Origin: Beijerinckia mobilis
Lineage (GTDB): Bacteria > Pseudomonadota > Alphaproteobacteria > Rhizobiales > Beijerinckiaceae
Direction of reading: 5' to 3'
Assembly (NCBI RefSeq): GCF_000745425.1
Contig: NZ_JQJH01000010.1
Span: 62,001 to 126,000 of the forward strand
Length of the DNA stretch: 64,000 nt
A program made the position numbers and the translations under genes. Position 1 is the stretch's first letter. The number at the start of each line of letters is the position of its first letter. The notes under the pieces were generated by a model that was given only the letters and a program-made list of their open reading frames with translations, was not told the DNA's origin and did no database searches. Below are positions 18,716 through 28,205 of this stretch, piece by piece.

Positions 18716-18748
18716 CAAGTCTCAATGGGCGTGACTCATTGAGACTTG
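18716..18748. repeat. Family B hairpin
   Basis: Perfect 12-bp arms CAAGTCTCAATG (18716-18727) and CATTGAGACTTG (18737-18748) around the loop GGCGTGACT. A copy at 38898-38920 has nearly the same loop (GGCATGATT) and a compensatory A-T to G-C change in the stem. Confidence 0.6.
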
Positions 18749-18784
18749 TCCCCGCGCTTGCGGAGCGGCGGCTTTCCGCCGAAC

Positions 18785-18816
18785 CTCACTGATCCCAATA
18801 GGTTGGGATCAGTGAG
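18785..18816. repeat. Perfect inverted repeat followed by a family B arm
   Basis: 14-bp arms CTCACTGATCCCAA and TTGGGATCAGTGAG flank a 4-base loop, followed at once by ACTTGGTATGAG, the reverse of the family B outer arm (CATACCAAGT). It lies ~110 bases before the AI-2E permease gene, so it could also act as a regulatory hairpin. Confidence 0.55.
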
Positions 18817-18924
18817 ACTTGGTATGAGACAATGATTTTGCGCTTTGGGAGGATGCTTCATTCGGATGGGTGATCGCCGGTGAGGTGACGGACTTCGGTT
18901 TCACCATCATGAGGGCCCAACGTA

Positions 18925-20073
18925 ATGCGTATCGAATGGCAAATCTGTTTCTGGGTCGTCGCCTTTTTCCTGGTGGTCTTTTTGTTTTGGCTTTTTAGCG
19001 CAGTGATCCTGCCCTTCGCGGCGGCTGTCGTGCTCGGCTATCTGCTCGATCCCGTGGCCGATTATCTTGAGGGTCTCGGGCTCAATCGCCTCGGTGCGAC
19101 CTTGCTGATTCTGGCGGTTTTTCTCGTCGTCGTCGTGGTTGCCGGCATCCTCATCCTGCCAATTCTCGGCCATCAATTCGCGGGGTTCATTCAATCGCTG
19201 CCGGATTATATCCACAAGCTTGAGGATCTCATTACTCAGGGACGCGACCGCCTGGCGACTGAATATGTCGGCGCCTTTATTGAAAGGCTTGGCCTTGGCC
19301 ATTTGGAGGGGCCAGAACTCGCACCGAAGACAAGCGATATGGTTTCGCAGGTCATTCAATGGGGAGCCGGTATTCTGACATCCCTCTGGAGCGGAGGGGC
19401 GGCGCTCGTCAGTCTGATTTCTCTGCTCGTCGTCACGCCTGTTGTTGCCTTCTATATGCTGCTCGACTGGGACAAGATGATCGCCAAGATCGATAGTCTC
19501 ATTCCCATCCGACACCGGGCTACCGTGCGGGCATTGGCTGCGGAAATCGATGCGGCGATGGCGGGATTTCTGCGTGGCCAGTCACTTGTGTGTCTGTTTC
19601 TCGGCCTCTGGTACGGGCTCGGCTTTACGCTCGTTGGTCTGAATTTCGGCCTGCTGATCGGTATTTCAGCCGGGATCCTCAGTTTCATTCCTTATGTTGG
19701 ATCGCTGGTTGCGCTGGTGATCGGTTCGGCTGTCGCGATCGTTCAAGATTGGCCGAACTGGCATCTCCTCTTCGTGACTTTGTCCGTGATTTTCGTAGGC
19801 CAGTTTCTTGAAGGGAACATTCTCGCGCCGAAACTTGTCGGTGAATCCATCGGACTGCATCCGGTTTGGGTCATGTTCGCGCTCTTGTCATTCGGCAGCC
19901 TGTTCGGTTTCACCGGCCTTCTCACGGCGGTTCCCGTGGCTGCAGCAATGGGTGTCATCCTGCGTTTTGCCGTCCGGCGTTACCGCGCCAGCGCGCTTTA
20001 CACTGGTATTACCGAGGCGAGCCCCAAAGTCCTCATCGATGTTGCAGTCTTGCAAAGCGAAGGTGAACAATAG
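18925..20073 (+). CDS. AI-2E family transporter (PerM-type permease)
   Basis: 382 codons. Eight or so hydrophobic segments with the family layout: two or three N-terminal helices, a soluble middle region around 95-170, then a C-terminal membrane bundle containing LVALVIGSAVAIVQDW, GQFLEGNILAPKLVGESIGLHPVW and SFGSLFGFTGLLTAVPVAA, which is the diagnostic block. Substrate is unknown: members have been linked to AI-2 export or Na+/H+ exchange. Its TAG stop is one base before the hda ATG, so the two are co-translated. Confidence 0.92.
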   Translation: MRIEWQICFWVVAFFLVVFLFWLFSAVILPFAAAVVLGYLLDPVADYLEGLGLNRLGATLLILAVFLVVVVVAGILILPILGHQFAGFIQSLPDYIHKLEDLITQGRDRLATEYVGAFIERLGLGHLEGPELAPKTSDMVSQVIQWGAGILTSLWSGGAALVSLISLLVVTPVVAFYMLLDWDKMIAKIDSLIPIRHRATVRALAAEIDAAMAGFLRGQSLVCLFLGLWYGLGFTLVGLNFGLLIGISAGILSFIPYVGSLVALVIGSAVAIVQDWPNWHLLFVTLSVIFVGQFLEGNILAPKLVGESIGLHPVWVMFALLSFGSLFGFTGLLTAVPVAAAMGVILRFAVRRYRASALYTGITEASPKVLIDVAVLQSEGEQ

Positions 20074-20074
20074 G

Positions 20075-20773
20075 ATGAAATCGGCAAAGCCGGCGCGCCA
20101 GCTGATCCTTGATCTGGCTGGTGACCCTTGTTTCGGCGTCGAGGATTTCTTCGTCTCATCCTCGAATGAAAAAGCCTATGCCATGCTGGAATTGTGGCCG
20201 GATTGGCCGGATCCGGTTCTTTTGCTGCAGGGCGCTGCCGGAGCCGGGAAGAGCCATCTCGCGTCGATCTGGGCACGCAGGGCAGGGGCTAGACGTCTCG
20301 CCGCCCGCGACCTGTTGCTTGAAGATGATCTCGAACGATTGGCGCGGTCAGGCCCCCTGTTGATCGAGGAGGCCGAGACGCTCGCCATAGTGCAGGCACA
20401 GCTTTTTCACCTTCTCAACCTTGTAAGGGAATCGCGTCAGGCTCTGGTGCTGACGGCGAGAACGGCGCCCGACCTTTGGGGGCTGAGCATAGCCGATCTT
20501 CTGTCGCGTCTCAGACTTGCGCCGTCGGTCTCTATCGAGCCACCTGACGATGATCTGTTGCGGGCCGTTCTGGTTAAGCTTTTCCTCGACCGGCAACTTG
20601 TCGTGGATACGGCGCTCATCGATTATGCGGCTTTGCGCCTTGATCGTTCCTTCGAAGCGGCCCGTATCTTCGTCGAAAAGCTCGATCAGGAAGCGCTTGC
20701 GCGCGGGTCAAGGATCACCCGAATGCTCGCCGGAGAGGTCCTGCAGACGATGATACCAGCCGATCCGGAATGA
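20075..20773 (+). CDS. hda: DnaA-related regulatory ATPase Hda/HdaA
   Basis: 232 codons. The start is fixed by the preceding stop codon, one base away. An N-terminal QLILDL motif (ARQLILDL) matches the beta-clamp-binding segment of Hda. The AAA+ domain has Walker A GAAGAGKSHLAS near residue 53, a degenerate Walker B region PLLIEEAE and a sensor segment SRLRLAPSVSIEPPDDDLL. In alphaproteobacteria HdaA with the sliding clamp promotes DnaA-ATP hydrolysis and prevents re-initiation. It lacks the DnaA C-terminal DNA-binding domain, as expected. Confidence 0.93.
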   Translation: MKSAKPARQLILDLAGDPCFGVEDFFVSSSNEKAYAMLELWPDWPDPVLLLQGAAGAGKSHLASIWARRAGARRLAARDLLLEDDLERLARSGPLLIEEAETLAIVQAQLFHLLNLVRESRQALVLTARTAPDLWGLSIADLLSRLRLAPSVSIEPPDDDLLRAVLVKLFLDRQLVVDTALIDYAALRLDRSFEAARIFVEKLDQEALARGSRITRMLAGEVLQTMIPADPE

Positions 20774-20780
20774 TCCGCCT

Positions 20781-20881
20781 GGAGCGTTTCGGATATATCC
20801 GGAACGCTCCACGAAAGAAAATTAGAGTATTTTCAAAATGATGGAATCGCGTAGCGATTCAACATTATCGGAAAATGCTCT
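20781..20881 (+). repeat. Family A interspersed repeat, copy 1
   Basis: Two hairpins in tandem. The first is GGAGCGTTTCGG/ATATAT/CCGGAACGCTCC at 20781-20810. The second spans 20824-20881: outer arms AGAGTATTTTC and GAAAATGCTCT around an inner stem GAATCGC-gta-GCGATTC (20844-20860). Begins eight bases after the hda stop. Confidence 0.85.
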
Positions 20882-20952
20882 AAGGGTACCGTACCGGATA
20901 ATCTCCTCGGGAGAGGCTGGCTCAATCGCCAACGAAGGGTTTAGCGTTTTGC

Positions 20953-21273
20953 CTAAACCGCTTCAGGGATGAAATAGGGCGCATCCATTCCGGCGCTCGC
21001 TTCCGCCACGATATCACCGTCGAAAAGTTTGACGGAAAGGCTGCCACCGAGCTGCGCCGCCGCCCCCGCGAGATAGCCCGTGGCATAGGCCTTCGCATTT
21101 TCCTGACTGTCGAACTCGTAGAAGCCGCCAATCGTATTGGTATTGATGCCACTCAGCCAGGTTTTGCTCTTGAGACCCGGTTCCTTGCGCATGGCTTCGT
21201 TGATGGAGCGCCAGTCGATTTTTTCGAAGGGTATAGCGACCTGAATCTCGGCATAAAGGAAAGTTCGGCTCAT
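20953..21273 (-). CDS. YdhR-like antibiotic-biosynthesis-monooxygenase-fold protein
   Basis: 106 codons, starting MSRTFLYAEIQVAIPFEKIDW, with an AGGAGTTAAAA ribosome-binding region upstream. The ferredoxin-like alpha+beta layout, the WLSGINTNTIGGFYEFDS strand pair and the helix SQENAKAYATGYLAGAAAQLGG match the YdhR family of dimeric putative mono-oxygenases. The substrate is not known. It stands alone between the hda unit and a metX-like gene; a partial repeat lies upstream. Confidence 0.75.
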   Translation of the reverse strand: MSRTFLYAEIQVAIPFEKIDWRSINEAMRKEPGLKSKTWLSGINTNTIGGFYEFDSQENAKAYATGYLAGAAAQLGGSLSVKLFDGDIVAEASAGMDAPYFIPEAV

Positions 21274-21333
21274 TTTTAACTCCTGCTTGGCTCGTGTCGC
21301 ATGACGGTTTCGAAATGTCAGAAGCGGGGACTA

Positions 21334-21380
21334 GAGCATTTCCGCCTGGAGCAGTTCGGAAACGTCCGAACCGCTCCAGG
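21334..21380. repeat. Partial or derived family A hairpin
   Basis: AGAGCATTTCCG is followed by a 16-bp stem with one mismatch (21345-21360 with 21365-21380, loop AACG). The arms resemble the GAGC...TTCGGA half of family A. It lies between the YdhR-like gene and the hydrolase gene. Confidence 0.45.
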
Positions 21381-21493
21381 TGGTCGGTCTCCGCTCTTGG
21401 GAGGTACAGCATATTAGTCTATTAAAATCACAGATTATATCAACATAAACTATCAGCGGCTTCGGCTTAAAGTTGACAAAATCCATAGAATAA

Positions 21494-22579
21494 TTGAAAT
21501 TTCTTCATCCGCAGCCTTTCGACGATGAGACGACATTGGGCTCCTATTACGATCGAGAACGACACGGGCCTTTTGAGATCCATGATCTGGGACCCTTTCT
21601 GCTGGAAAATGGCGGTACTATCCGCAATTTGCAGCTTGCCTATGCCACCTTTGGGGAACTGTCGGCTGCCGGGGACAACGCCATCCTTTTCCCGACATGG
21701 TATTCCGGCACCACGAAGATCTTGGAACAGGCTTATATCGGTCCGGGCCGTGCGCTTGATCCAGATCGCTATTTCATCATTCTCGTCAATCAGATCGGTA
21801 ATGGTCTCTCCAGCGCGCCGAGCAATAACCCGGCTCCTTTCAACGCGGCGCGATTTCCTTTGGTTTCGATCGGCGATGACGTCCGTGCTCAACATCGCCT
21901 TGTGACGGAACATTTTGGATTGACGCGGCTGCAGCTCGTTCTGGGGGGATCCATGGGGGCCCAACAGACCTATGAATGGGCAGTCCGTTATCCGGAATTC
22001 GTCCGCCGCGCCGCGCCGATCGCCGGAACAGCCCGCGCGAGCGCGCACAATCAATTGCTCGTCGAGAGTTTCATCGAGGCGATCACCAGTGATCGCGCTT
22101 ATGATAATGGCTGGTATGATAATGCCGGCGACATTCATCGGGGCCTGCGCCGCCATGCGCGCCTGTTTGCCACAGCGGCTTTCACCCCCCGTTTGTATGC
22201 AGAGGAGGGATGGCGGGACCTCGGATTCTCATCGACCGAGGATTTCCTGACCGGCTTCGTGGAGGGGCATTTTCTCCCTCAGGATCCGAACAATCTCATT
22301 CTTCTCGCACGTAAATGGCAGGGTGGTGATGTCGGCCGCAACAGTGGGGGCGATATCAAAAAAGCTTTGTCCCATATCATAGCCACGACATATGTCATCG
22401 CAATCGATGAGGATGGGCTGTTTCCATTATCGGACATCGCCGCTGAACAGACATTGGTTCCTGGCAGCCAGCTGAAACACCTGTCTTCGATCTGGGGGCA
22501 TCTCGCGATTTTTGGGCTCGACCAGAGCTATCGCGATGGAATTGACACTATACTGAAAGATTTGCTGGCGACTGCCTGA
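21494..22579 (+). CDS. Alpha/beta hydrolase related to homoserine O-acetyltransferase (MetX-like)
   Basis: 361 codons. No ATG is available before the catalytic region, so TTG 21494 is the likely start, with no clear ribosome-binding site. The alpha/beta-hydrolase fold is complete: nucleophile in GGSMGAQQ near residue 154, acid in DEDGLFP, and the histidine in WGHLAIFG near residue 342. The sequence resembles the MetX family but lacks its full signature in the acceptor-binding part, so the true acyl acceptor is unclear and it may be a general hydrolase. It is not next to other methionine genes. Confidence 0.8.
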   Translation: MKFLHPQPFDDETTLGSYYDRERHGPFEIHDLGPFLLENGGTIRNLQLAYATFGELSAAGDNAILFPTWYSGTTKILEQAYIGPGRALDPDRYFIILVNQIGNGLSSAPSNNPAPFNAARFPLVSIGDDVRAQHRLVTEHFGLTRLQLVLGGSMGAQQTYEWAVRYPEFVRRAAPIAGTARASAHNQLLVESFIEAITSDRAYDNGWYDNAGDIHRGLRRHARLFATAAFTPRLYAEEGWRDLGFSSTEDFLTGFVEGHFLPQDPNNLILLARKWQGGDVGRNSGGDIKKALSHIIATTYVIAIDEDGLFPLSDIAAEQTLVPGSQLKHLSSIWGHLAIFGLDQSYRDGIDTILKDLLATA

Positions 22580-22663
22580 CCCACAAAGTCGTCAAGCCGC
22601 ATGAGCTTTCGAATGATGCAGATGGAATTTTCCAGTCTGCCCGCTTTCCGATGGGAGACAATC

Positions 22664-23350
22664 ATGACACATAATATCGATGACCATCTGCCGGAACCGG
22701 GAATTGTTGAAGAGCCGAGGCCGCCGATCGATCCCTATCCGCTGAGCGCCTATGTCTCCTGGGCTGGACGGCGCAATCGTGATCCTATTCTTGGCGTCTT
22801 CAAAACCCTGTTCCCGAAAGACGGCTGGGCACTCGAATTGGCCAGTGGCAGTGGTGCCCATGTCAATTATTTCGCGCCGCATTTTCCAGAAGTGACTTTC
22901 CAGCCGTCCGATTATGATGAGAAGGTTTTTGAAACAATCTCGAAGACACGGGATTCGCAAGGCAACAAGAATGTCGTCGATCCTATTCGCGTTGATCTGA
23001 CGAATGCCGAGACTTGGCCGCACGCTGAAACACGCCTTTATGATGTCGTCTTCGTCATCAATCTGTTTCAGGTCGCGCCGCTATCAATCGCGGAAGGAAT
23101 TTCCGAGCTGGCTTCGAAAGCTCTGACACCACGCGGCTTTTTGGCCATCTACGGTCCCTTTAAAGTCGATGGCCACTATACGACGGAATCCAATCAGAAT
23201 TTCGATCAGGAAATTCTTTCCAAACAGGTGCCGGAATGGGGCCTGAAAGATATTCGTGATATTGAAAAGATAGCCGGCAAGCACGGTCTTCTTCTCAAGA
23301 AGCAGATCGATTTGCCGGCCAATAATTTCATTTTGCTCTTTTCTCGTTAA
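22664..23350 (+). CDS. DUF938 protein, SAM-dependent methyltransferase fold
   Basis: 228 codons from ATG 22664, chosen for the GGGAGA site just upstream. The family blocks are RRNRDPIL near residue 38, the SAM loop ALELASGSGAHVNYFAPHFPEV, PSDYDE, then a DVVFVINLFQVAP segment and the GFLAIYGPFKVDG strand with the NFILLFSR end. Members are uncharacterised but predicted methyltransferases. It follows the hydrolase by about 85 bases on the same strand and ends at a strong terminator. Confidence 0.88.
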   Translation: MTHNIDDHLPEPGIVEEPRPPIDPYPLSAYVSWAGRRNRDPILGVFKTLFPKDGWALELASGSGAHVNYFAPHFPEVTFQPSDYDEKVFETISKTRDSQGNKNVVDPIRVDLTNAETWPHAETRLYDVVFVINLFQVAPLSIAEGISELASKALTPRGFLAIYGPFKVDGHYTTESNQNFDQEILSKQVPEWGLKDIRDIEKIAGKHGLLLKKQIDLPANNFILLFSR

Positions 23351-23366
23351 AAAGAGCATCAAGGCT

Positions 23367-23406
23367 CTTGCTCAACCGCAATCATTGAGAAAAGCGGTTG
23401 AGCAAG
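23367..23406. terminator. Bidirectional terminator between DUF938 and GntP genes
   Basis: Perfect 13-bp arms CTTGCTCAACCGC (23367-23379) and GCGGTTGAGCAAG (23394-23406) sit between two convergent genes. A smaller AAGAGC/GCTCTT stem precedes it at 23352-23369. Confidence 0.7.
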
Positions 23407-23421
23407 ATTTATCGATCTGTT

Positions 23422-24876
23422 TTAGAAGGAGCCCACCAAGGAGCCAACGCCGATGACGGCGACCAGAGCGAGGATGGCGCCAACAATGGCGACCATGACG
23501 AGATCGAAATAGCTTTCGCCATGGGTTGAATTGCAGACGGCGAGCATCGTCACGACAGCACCATTATGCGGCAGACTATCCAGCGTTCCAGCTCCGATCA
23601 CTGCCACACGATGCAGCAATTCGGGATTGATACCTTGTTCTGCGGCAAGTCGCATATAGGTCTCGCCGAGCGCATCGAGCGCGATCGTCATGCCGCCGGA
23701 CGCCGAACCCGTGAGTGACGCGAGAACATTGGTCGCGATCGCCAGGGAAACGAGCGGACCACCCTCGATCGACAAAACCCACTCACGCACCAAATTGAAG
23801 GCGGGCATTGAGGCGACCACGACGCCGAAGCCGACCAGGCTTGCCACGCTCAATACCGGCAGGACCGAGGCATTCGCGCCGGCATCGATGCTGGCGCGGA
23901 GAGCAGGCAGACGCCGGAAATTGATGAGAATGAGTGTTATAATGGCCGACGCGAGAGCGACGACCACAGACCAGACACCACCGACAGCCGCCAATGTGGT
24001 CGGCCCAAAACGGTCTTCGGAAAGATAGGAGACGTCGATCTCCGGCAGGATGATCATGGACATGATCAGATTGACGACAATCACGACGACGAGAGGCAGG
24101 ACCGCCAACGCAAAGGGTGGCTTCGTCGCGCTGACGTGCCCATGGCTCAATTCCGCCGGATCGAATTCCTGCGCGGCGCTCGCCAGAGCGCGGATGCTAT
24201 CATCCTTGATGACAAGGTCGGTATTGGCGCCCACATTGCCATTATAGCCCTCGCCCTTGCGCCGGGCTGACGCTTCCGCGCGGCTCAGCCACCATAATCC
24301 AAATCCGAGCATGATCGCCGAAGCGAGAATGCCGAGACCGGGCGCCGCAAAGGGCGTGGTGCCGAAAAACGGCATGGGAATGGCGTTCTGGATGGCTGGT
24401 GTCCCCGGCATGGCGGACATAGTGAAAGTCGACGTGCCGAGAGCGATGGTGGCGGGCATCAGACGGCGTGGAATGGAAGATGCCTGGAACAGGGCATGAG
24501 CCATCGGGGCGATGACGAAGAAGGCGACGAAAAGGCTGACGCCGCCATAGGTGACCAGCGCTCCTGCCAGAACGACAGCCAAAATGGCGCGTTTCGGCCC
24601 CAGTTTCTCCGTCATGTAATCGGCAATGGCGGTGACCGACCCGCTGTCTTCCATGAGCTTTCCAAAGATCGCCCCAAGAAGAAAAATCGGAAAAAATTGC
24701 GCGACGAACCCTGCGGCGCTGATCATGAAAGTTTGCGTCCAATGCGCAAGCAAGGGTTCGTTCGAAAAAGCCGCGGTGATAATGGCTGCTATCGGAGCAA
24801 GGATGAGGACGCTCCACCCGCGAAAAGCGAGCCATACCAAAAAGGCTAGAGAAAGAAGTATACCAAAAAGACCCAT
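23422..24876 (-). CDS. GntP family permease (gluconate/organic acid:H+ symporter)
   Basis: 484 codons with about 12 hydrophobic segments. The N-terminal region MGLFGILLSLAFLVWLAFRG, the motif FFPIFLLGAIFGKLMEDSGS and LGTSTFTMSAMPGTPAIQNAIP, and the C-terminal DSLPHNGAVVTMLAVCNSTHGESY are characteristic of the GntP/citrate-related families in the ion transporter superfamily. Substrate is likely an organic acid, not assignable from sequence. No sugar-acid catabolic gene is adjacent. An inverted repeat at 24921-24943 lies ~45 bases before the start and may be its operator. Confidence 0.88.
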   Translation of the reverse strand: MGLFGILLSLAFLVWLAFRGWSVLILAPIAAIITAAFSNEPLLAHWTQTFMISAAGFVAQFFPIFLLGAIFGKLMEDSGSVTAIADYMTEKLGPKRAILAVVLAGALVTYGGVSLFVAFFVIAPMAHALFQASSIPRRLMPATIALGTSTFTMSAMPGTPAIQNAIPMPFFGTTPFAAPGLGILASAIMLGFGLWWLSRAEASARRKGEGYNGNVGANTDLVIKDDSIRALASAAQEFDPAELSHGHVSATKPPFALAVLPLVVVIVVNLIMSMIILPEIDVSYLSEDRFGPTTLAAVGGVWSVVVALASAIITLILINFRRLPALRASIDAGANASVLPVLSVASLVGFGVVVASMPAFNLVREWVLSIEGGPLVSLAIATNVLASLTGSASGGMTIALDALGETYMRLAAEQGINPELLHRVAVIGAGTLDSLPHNGAVVTMLAVCNSTHGESYFDLVMVAIVGAILALVAVIGVGSLVGSF

Positions 24877-24920
24877 GGGCAGACCAGCTCCATAATATTG
24901 TCACATGAATATAACGAATA

Positions 24921-24943
24921 GTCTGTTGTCAATATTAACAGAC
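24921..24943 (-). promoter_or_regulatory. Operator-like inverted repeat before the GntP gene
   Basis: GTCTGTT (24921-24927) and AACAGAC (24937-24943) are perfect arms, and the minus strand also reads TTGACA across 24927-24932, so the repeat overlaps a possible -35 element. A regulator such as a GntR-type repressor is plausible but none is encoded here. Confidence 0.4.
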
Positions 24944-24958
24944 CTGGGTGCCAGATCA

Positions 24959-24981
24959 GAGCCACGCAATCAACGTGGCTC
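24959..24981. repeat. Short perfect hairpin
   Basis: GAGCCACG (24959-24966) and CGTGGCTC (24974-24981) with a 7-base loop; no T-run follows on either strand. Confidence 0.4.
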
Positions 24982-25001
24982 GTGACAGTTTGTATTCCAT
25001 A

Positions 25002-25049
25002 CGCCAAGTCTCATTGATAACAATTAGTTATTGTCAATGAGACTTGGCG
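25002..25049. repeat. Family B hairpin with perfect 16-bp arms
   Basis: CGCCAAGTCTCATTGA (25002-25017) and TCAATGAGACTTGGCG (25034-25049) pair perfectly around a 16-base AT-rich loop. The best preserved member of the family in the window. Confidence 0.7.
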
Positions 25050-25991
25050 TCAAAGCCACTGCGCTGCGGTCGCGGGATCGGGTTTCCAGGAGTCATCCTC
25101 ATCAGGATTTGATGTCAGCATGCTTTGAAGGAAAACCGGACAGGGCCAAGATTGGCCTTTGTCACGAAAGCTTTTTCAATATTCATCTTGAAAAAGCGAT
25201 TCATGAATATGCCGAGAACCGTAACGACTCTATGCTAGCTTAGCAATGCGCGAAGGTGGCTCGCTAAGATTAAATATGAATACCTGCCGGTAGTTTATGA
25301 GGATGGATGTTCACCCCGTGGCTCCCTCCGTTTGTCATTGGGACATTTACGGGATGCCCTTCGCAGATTTGAGAGAGCAGGTGGTAGGTTCGAAGTTCAG
25401 TTCCCTGAAGAAAACGCTCTATCTGAAATTATGAGAGCTTCGCGCGTCGTTAGTGCATTTTTAGACTTCGTTCAAAAACACCTGAATAGCCCTGGAGCGA
25501 CGCACCGCGCCTCTCCGGGCGCCTGGGCCGTGCATAATTTTCTAGCCGCGCGTTAAATCTCAAGCTGGGCCATGATCTGTCTCGGAGAGGGTAGGCGCTC
25601 GCGAGAGCGGCGGCGCTCAGCGTGCCCGCGGACAAATTCTCCCTAACGATCCGCAGTTGCGCGATAGCCGGTCTGGTTGTGAAGAGCCGATTTAATTTCC
25701 CGGTGAATTCGGGCAAATTTCTGGAAAACGCCGCATTTTTCTAACTCCCTCCGAGCGCAATGTGTCGGGATCACAGCCTTCGATGGAATGCCGCGGCCAT
25801 GCTGCTCCGGAGGTAGAGATGCGAGCCAGAAGAGGGGCCAGCTCTTGATGCGCCGCAAGGCCAAGAACGGGAGGAATCGAGAATTCATCGTGGAGTTGAC
25901 GAATTCCATCCCTTGACAGATGCCTTGCCGCATGCGGTTGTCCCGTTCCACATAGCCTTTGGCCCCATTTCTGAACCGTGACCGTGAAAAA

Positions 25992-27788
25992 ATGATGCAC
26001 CGCTACCGTAGCCATACTTGCGGCGATTTGCGCGAGACCCAAGCTGATGAAACCATACGTCTTTCCGGATGGTGCCATCGTATCCGGGATCATGGCGGCG
26101 TCTTATTCATCGATCTGCGCGATCATTACGGCATGACGCAGTGCGTCGTCGATCCCGATTCCGCGGCTTTTCCATTGGCGGAAAAATTACGCTCCGAATG
26201 GGTGGTCAAAATTGACGGACTCGTGCGCAAGAGACCAGCCGGCACCGAAAATCCGGAAATGCCGACAGGCCTCATTGAGGTCTATGTGACTGAGATCGAA
26301 GTACTGGGCCCTGCGGCTGAACTGCCCATGCCGGTTTTCGGAGATGTTGATTATCCAGAGGATATCCGGCTCAAATATCGATTCCTCGATCTTCGCCGCG
26401 AGAAGCTCCACAAAAACATCATGTTGCGCGGCAAGGTAGTGGACAGTTTGCGGCGGCGCATGAAGGAACAAGGCTTCTTTGAGTTCCAGACGCCGATCCT
26501 GACGGCTTCAAGCCCGGAAGGTGCACGCGATTTTCTCGTTCCATCGCGTATCCATCCTGGAAAATTTTACGCGCTACCCCAGGCGCCACAGCAATATAAG
26601 CAATTGCTGATGATGGCGGGCTTTGACCGGTATTTTCAGATCGCGCCCTGTTTCCGCGATGAGGATCCGCGTGCCGACCGCCTGCCAGGCGAATTCTATC
26701 AGCTTGATATCGAAATGAGTTTCGTGACTCAGGAGGATATTTTCGCGGCGATGGAGCCGGTCATTCGCGGGGCTTTTGAGGAATTTGGCAACGGGCAGCC
26801 GGTGACGCAGGTTTTCCCGCGGATTCCTTATGCTGAAGCCATGCTCAAATATGGCTCGGACAAGCCGGATTTACGTAATCCTCTGGTGATCGCGGATGTC
26901 ACTGATCTCTTCGGGCGCGATGACGTCACCTTTAACGCCTTCAAGAATGTTATCAAGAAGGGTGGTGTCGTGCGCGCCATTCCGGCAACGGGCGCGGCGG
27001 CACAACCACGCAGTTTCTTCGACAAACTCAATGATTGGGCCAAATCCGAAGGCGCTGCCGGTCTTGGCTACGTAATTTTCGAAGGAGGCGACAATGGGCC
27101 GGTTGGCAAGGGACCAATCGCCAAATTTCTTCCCGCCGATGTCCAGGCTGCGATCATCGCCAGAGCGGATCTGAAGGCGGGCGACGCTGTCTTCTTCGCC
27201 TGTGATATTGAGGAAAAGGCCGCTAAACTAGCCGGAGCGGCGCGTTTGCGCATCGGCCATGAACTCGGTCTTTCGAAGACCGGGGTCTTCGAGCTTTGCT
27301 GGATCGTCGATTTTCCGATGTATGAGTGGAATGAGGACGATAAGAAGGTCGATTTCTCGCACAATCCCTTCTCCATGCCACAAGGCGGCCTTGAGGCGCT
27401 GCAACAGCAGGATCCACTGACTATCAAGGCATTTCAATATGACATCGCTTGTAATGGTTATGAGATCGCCTCGGGAGGGATCCGCAACCACCGTCCGGAA
27501 GCGATGGTCAAAGCTTTTGAAATTGCTGGCTATGGCGAAGAAACCGTGGTCGAGAGATTCGGCGGTATGTATCGAGCGTTTCAATATGGGGCGCCACCCC
27601 ATGGCGGTATGGCTGCCGGTATTGACCGAATCATCATGCTTCTCGCGGGTGTCCAGAATTTGCGGGAAATTTCTCTGTTTCCAATGAACCAGAAAGCAGA
27701 AGATCTCCTTATGGGCGCGCCTTCCGAAGCTACGACCAAACAATTGCGGGAGTTGCACATTCGCCTCAATTTGCCCGAGCCGAAATAA
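25992..27788 (+). CDS. aspS: Aspartyl-tRNA synthetase
   Basis: 598 codons from ATG 25992; a second ATG follows at once, and an upstream in-frame start at 25959 adds non-family residues. Bacterial-type class II AspRS: N-terminal OB anticodon domain with [24 protein letters not shown], motif 2 [15 protein letters not shown], the GAD insertion domain (~300-410) and motif 3 in the [13 protein letters not shown] block. Many alphaproteobacteria use a non-discriminating AspRS together with GatCAB; this cannot be decided here. Confidence 0.97.
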   Translation: MMHRYRSHTCGDLRETQADETIRLSGWCHRIRDHGGVLFIDLRDHYGMTQCVVDPDSAAFPLAEKLRSEWVVKIDGLVRKRPAGTENPEMPTGLIEVYVTEIEVLGPAAELPMPVFGDVDYPEDIRLKYRFLDLRREKLHKNIMLRGKVVDSLRRRMKEQGFFEFQTPILTASSPEGARDFLVPSRIHPGKFYALPQAPQQYKQLLMMAGFDRYFQIAPCFRDEDPRADRLPGEFYQLDIEMSFVTQEDIFAAMEPVIRGAFEEFGNGQPVTQVFPRIPYAEAMLKYGSDKPDLRNPLVIADVTDLFGRDDVTFNAFKNVIKKGGVVRAIPATGAAAQPRSFFDKLNDWAKSEGAAGLGYVIFEGGDNGPVGKGPIAKFLPADVQAAIIARADLKAGDAVFFACDIEEKAAKLAGAARLRIGHELGLSKTGVFELCWIVDFPMYEWNEDDKKVDFSHNPFSMPQGGLEALQQQDPLTIKAFQYDIACNGYEIASGGIRNHRPEAMVKAFEIAGYGEETVVERFGGMYRAFQYGAPPHGGMAAGIDRIIMLLAGVQNLREISLFPMNQKAEDLLMGAPSEATTKQLRELHIRLNLPEPK

Positions 27789-28205
27789 GGGCCTGATCGT
27801 CTATCTCAACAATTGCATGATGTGATGATTTTTGAATCTATGGAAAACCACGATTCAGAACCTGATCAGTGGGAGTGCATCTGTTGAGACGATGCCGGAC
27901 CTAGGGGCGTCATCGCTGCCGGATGTATAGGAGCGGATCCGGCCCCTGTTCACGCAGGAGCGTTTGGCTCCGCTTCGGCATTTCTGAATGCGCGCTGATC
28001 GGCGTGAGCCGCGCAAGACCAGGGCGGTATCGGCCAAGGCCTCCGCCGGGCATAAGCCCGGTTGGGGCGCATCGGAGTGGTGGGTGCCACAGCCTGCCAT
28101 TCAACTCGGATATTGAAGGCGGCCCGTCGGACAGTTTCTCAGAAGCTCCGGCTGCTTTCGACGAAGACAACATACGGGCGCTGCCAACAAAATCCTGCCG
28201 GAGTG

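Larger units (their letters stand above)
24877..25991. other. Gene-free spacer upstream of aspS
   Basis: About 1.1 kb without a convincing gene. It holds two inverted repeats (24921-24943 and 24959-24981) and a perfect family B hairpin (25002-25049). Short frames at about 25.03-25.24 and 25.33-25.56 kb have no recognised domain and are not called. Confidence 0.5.
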
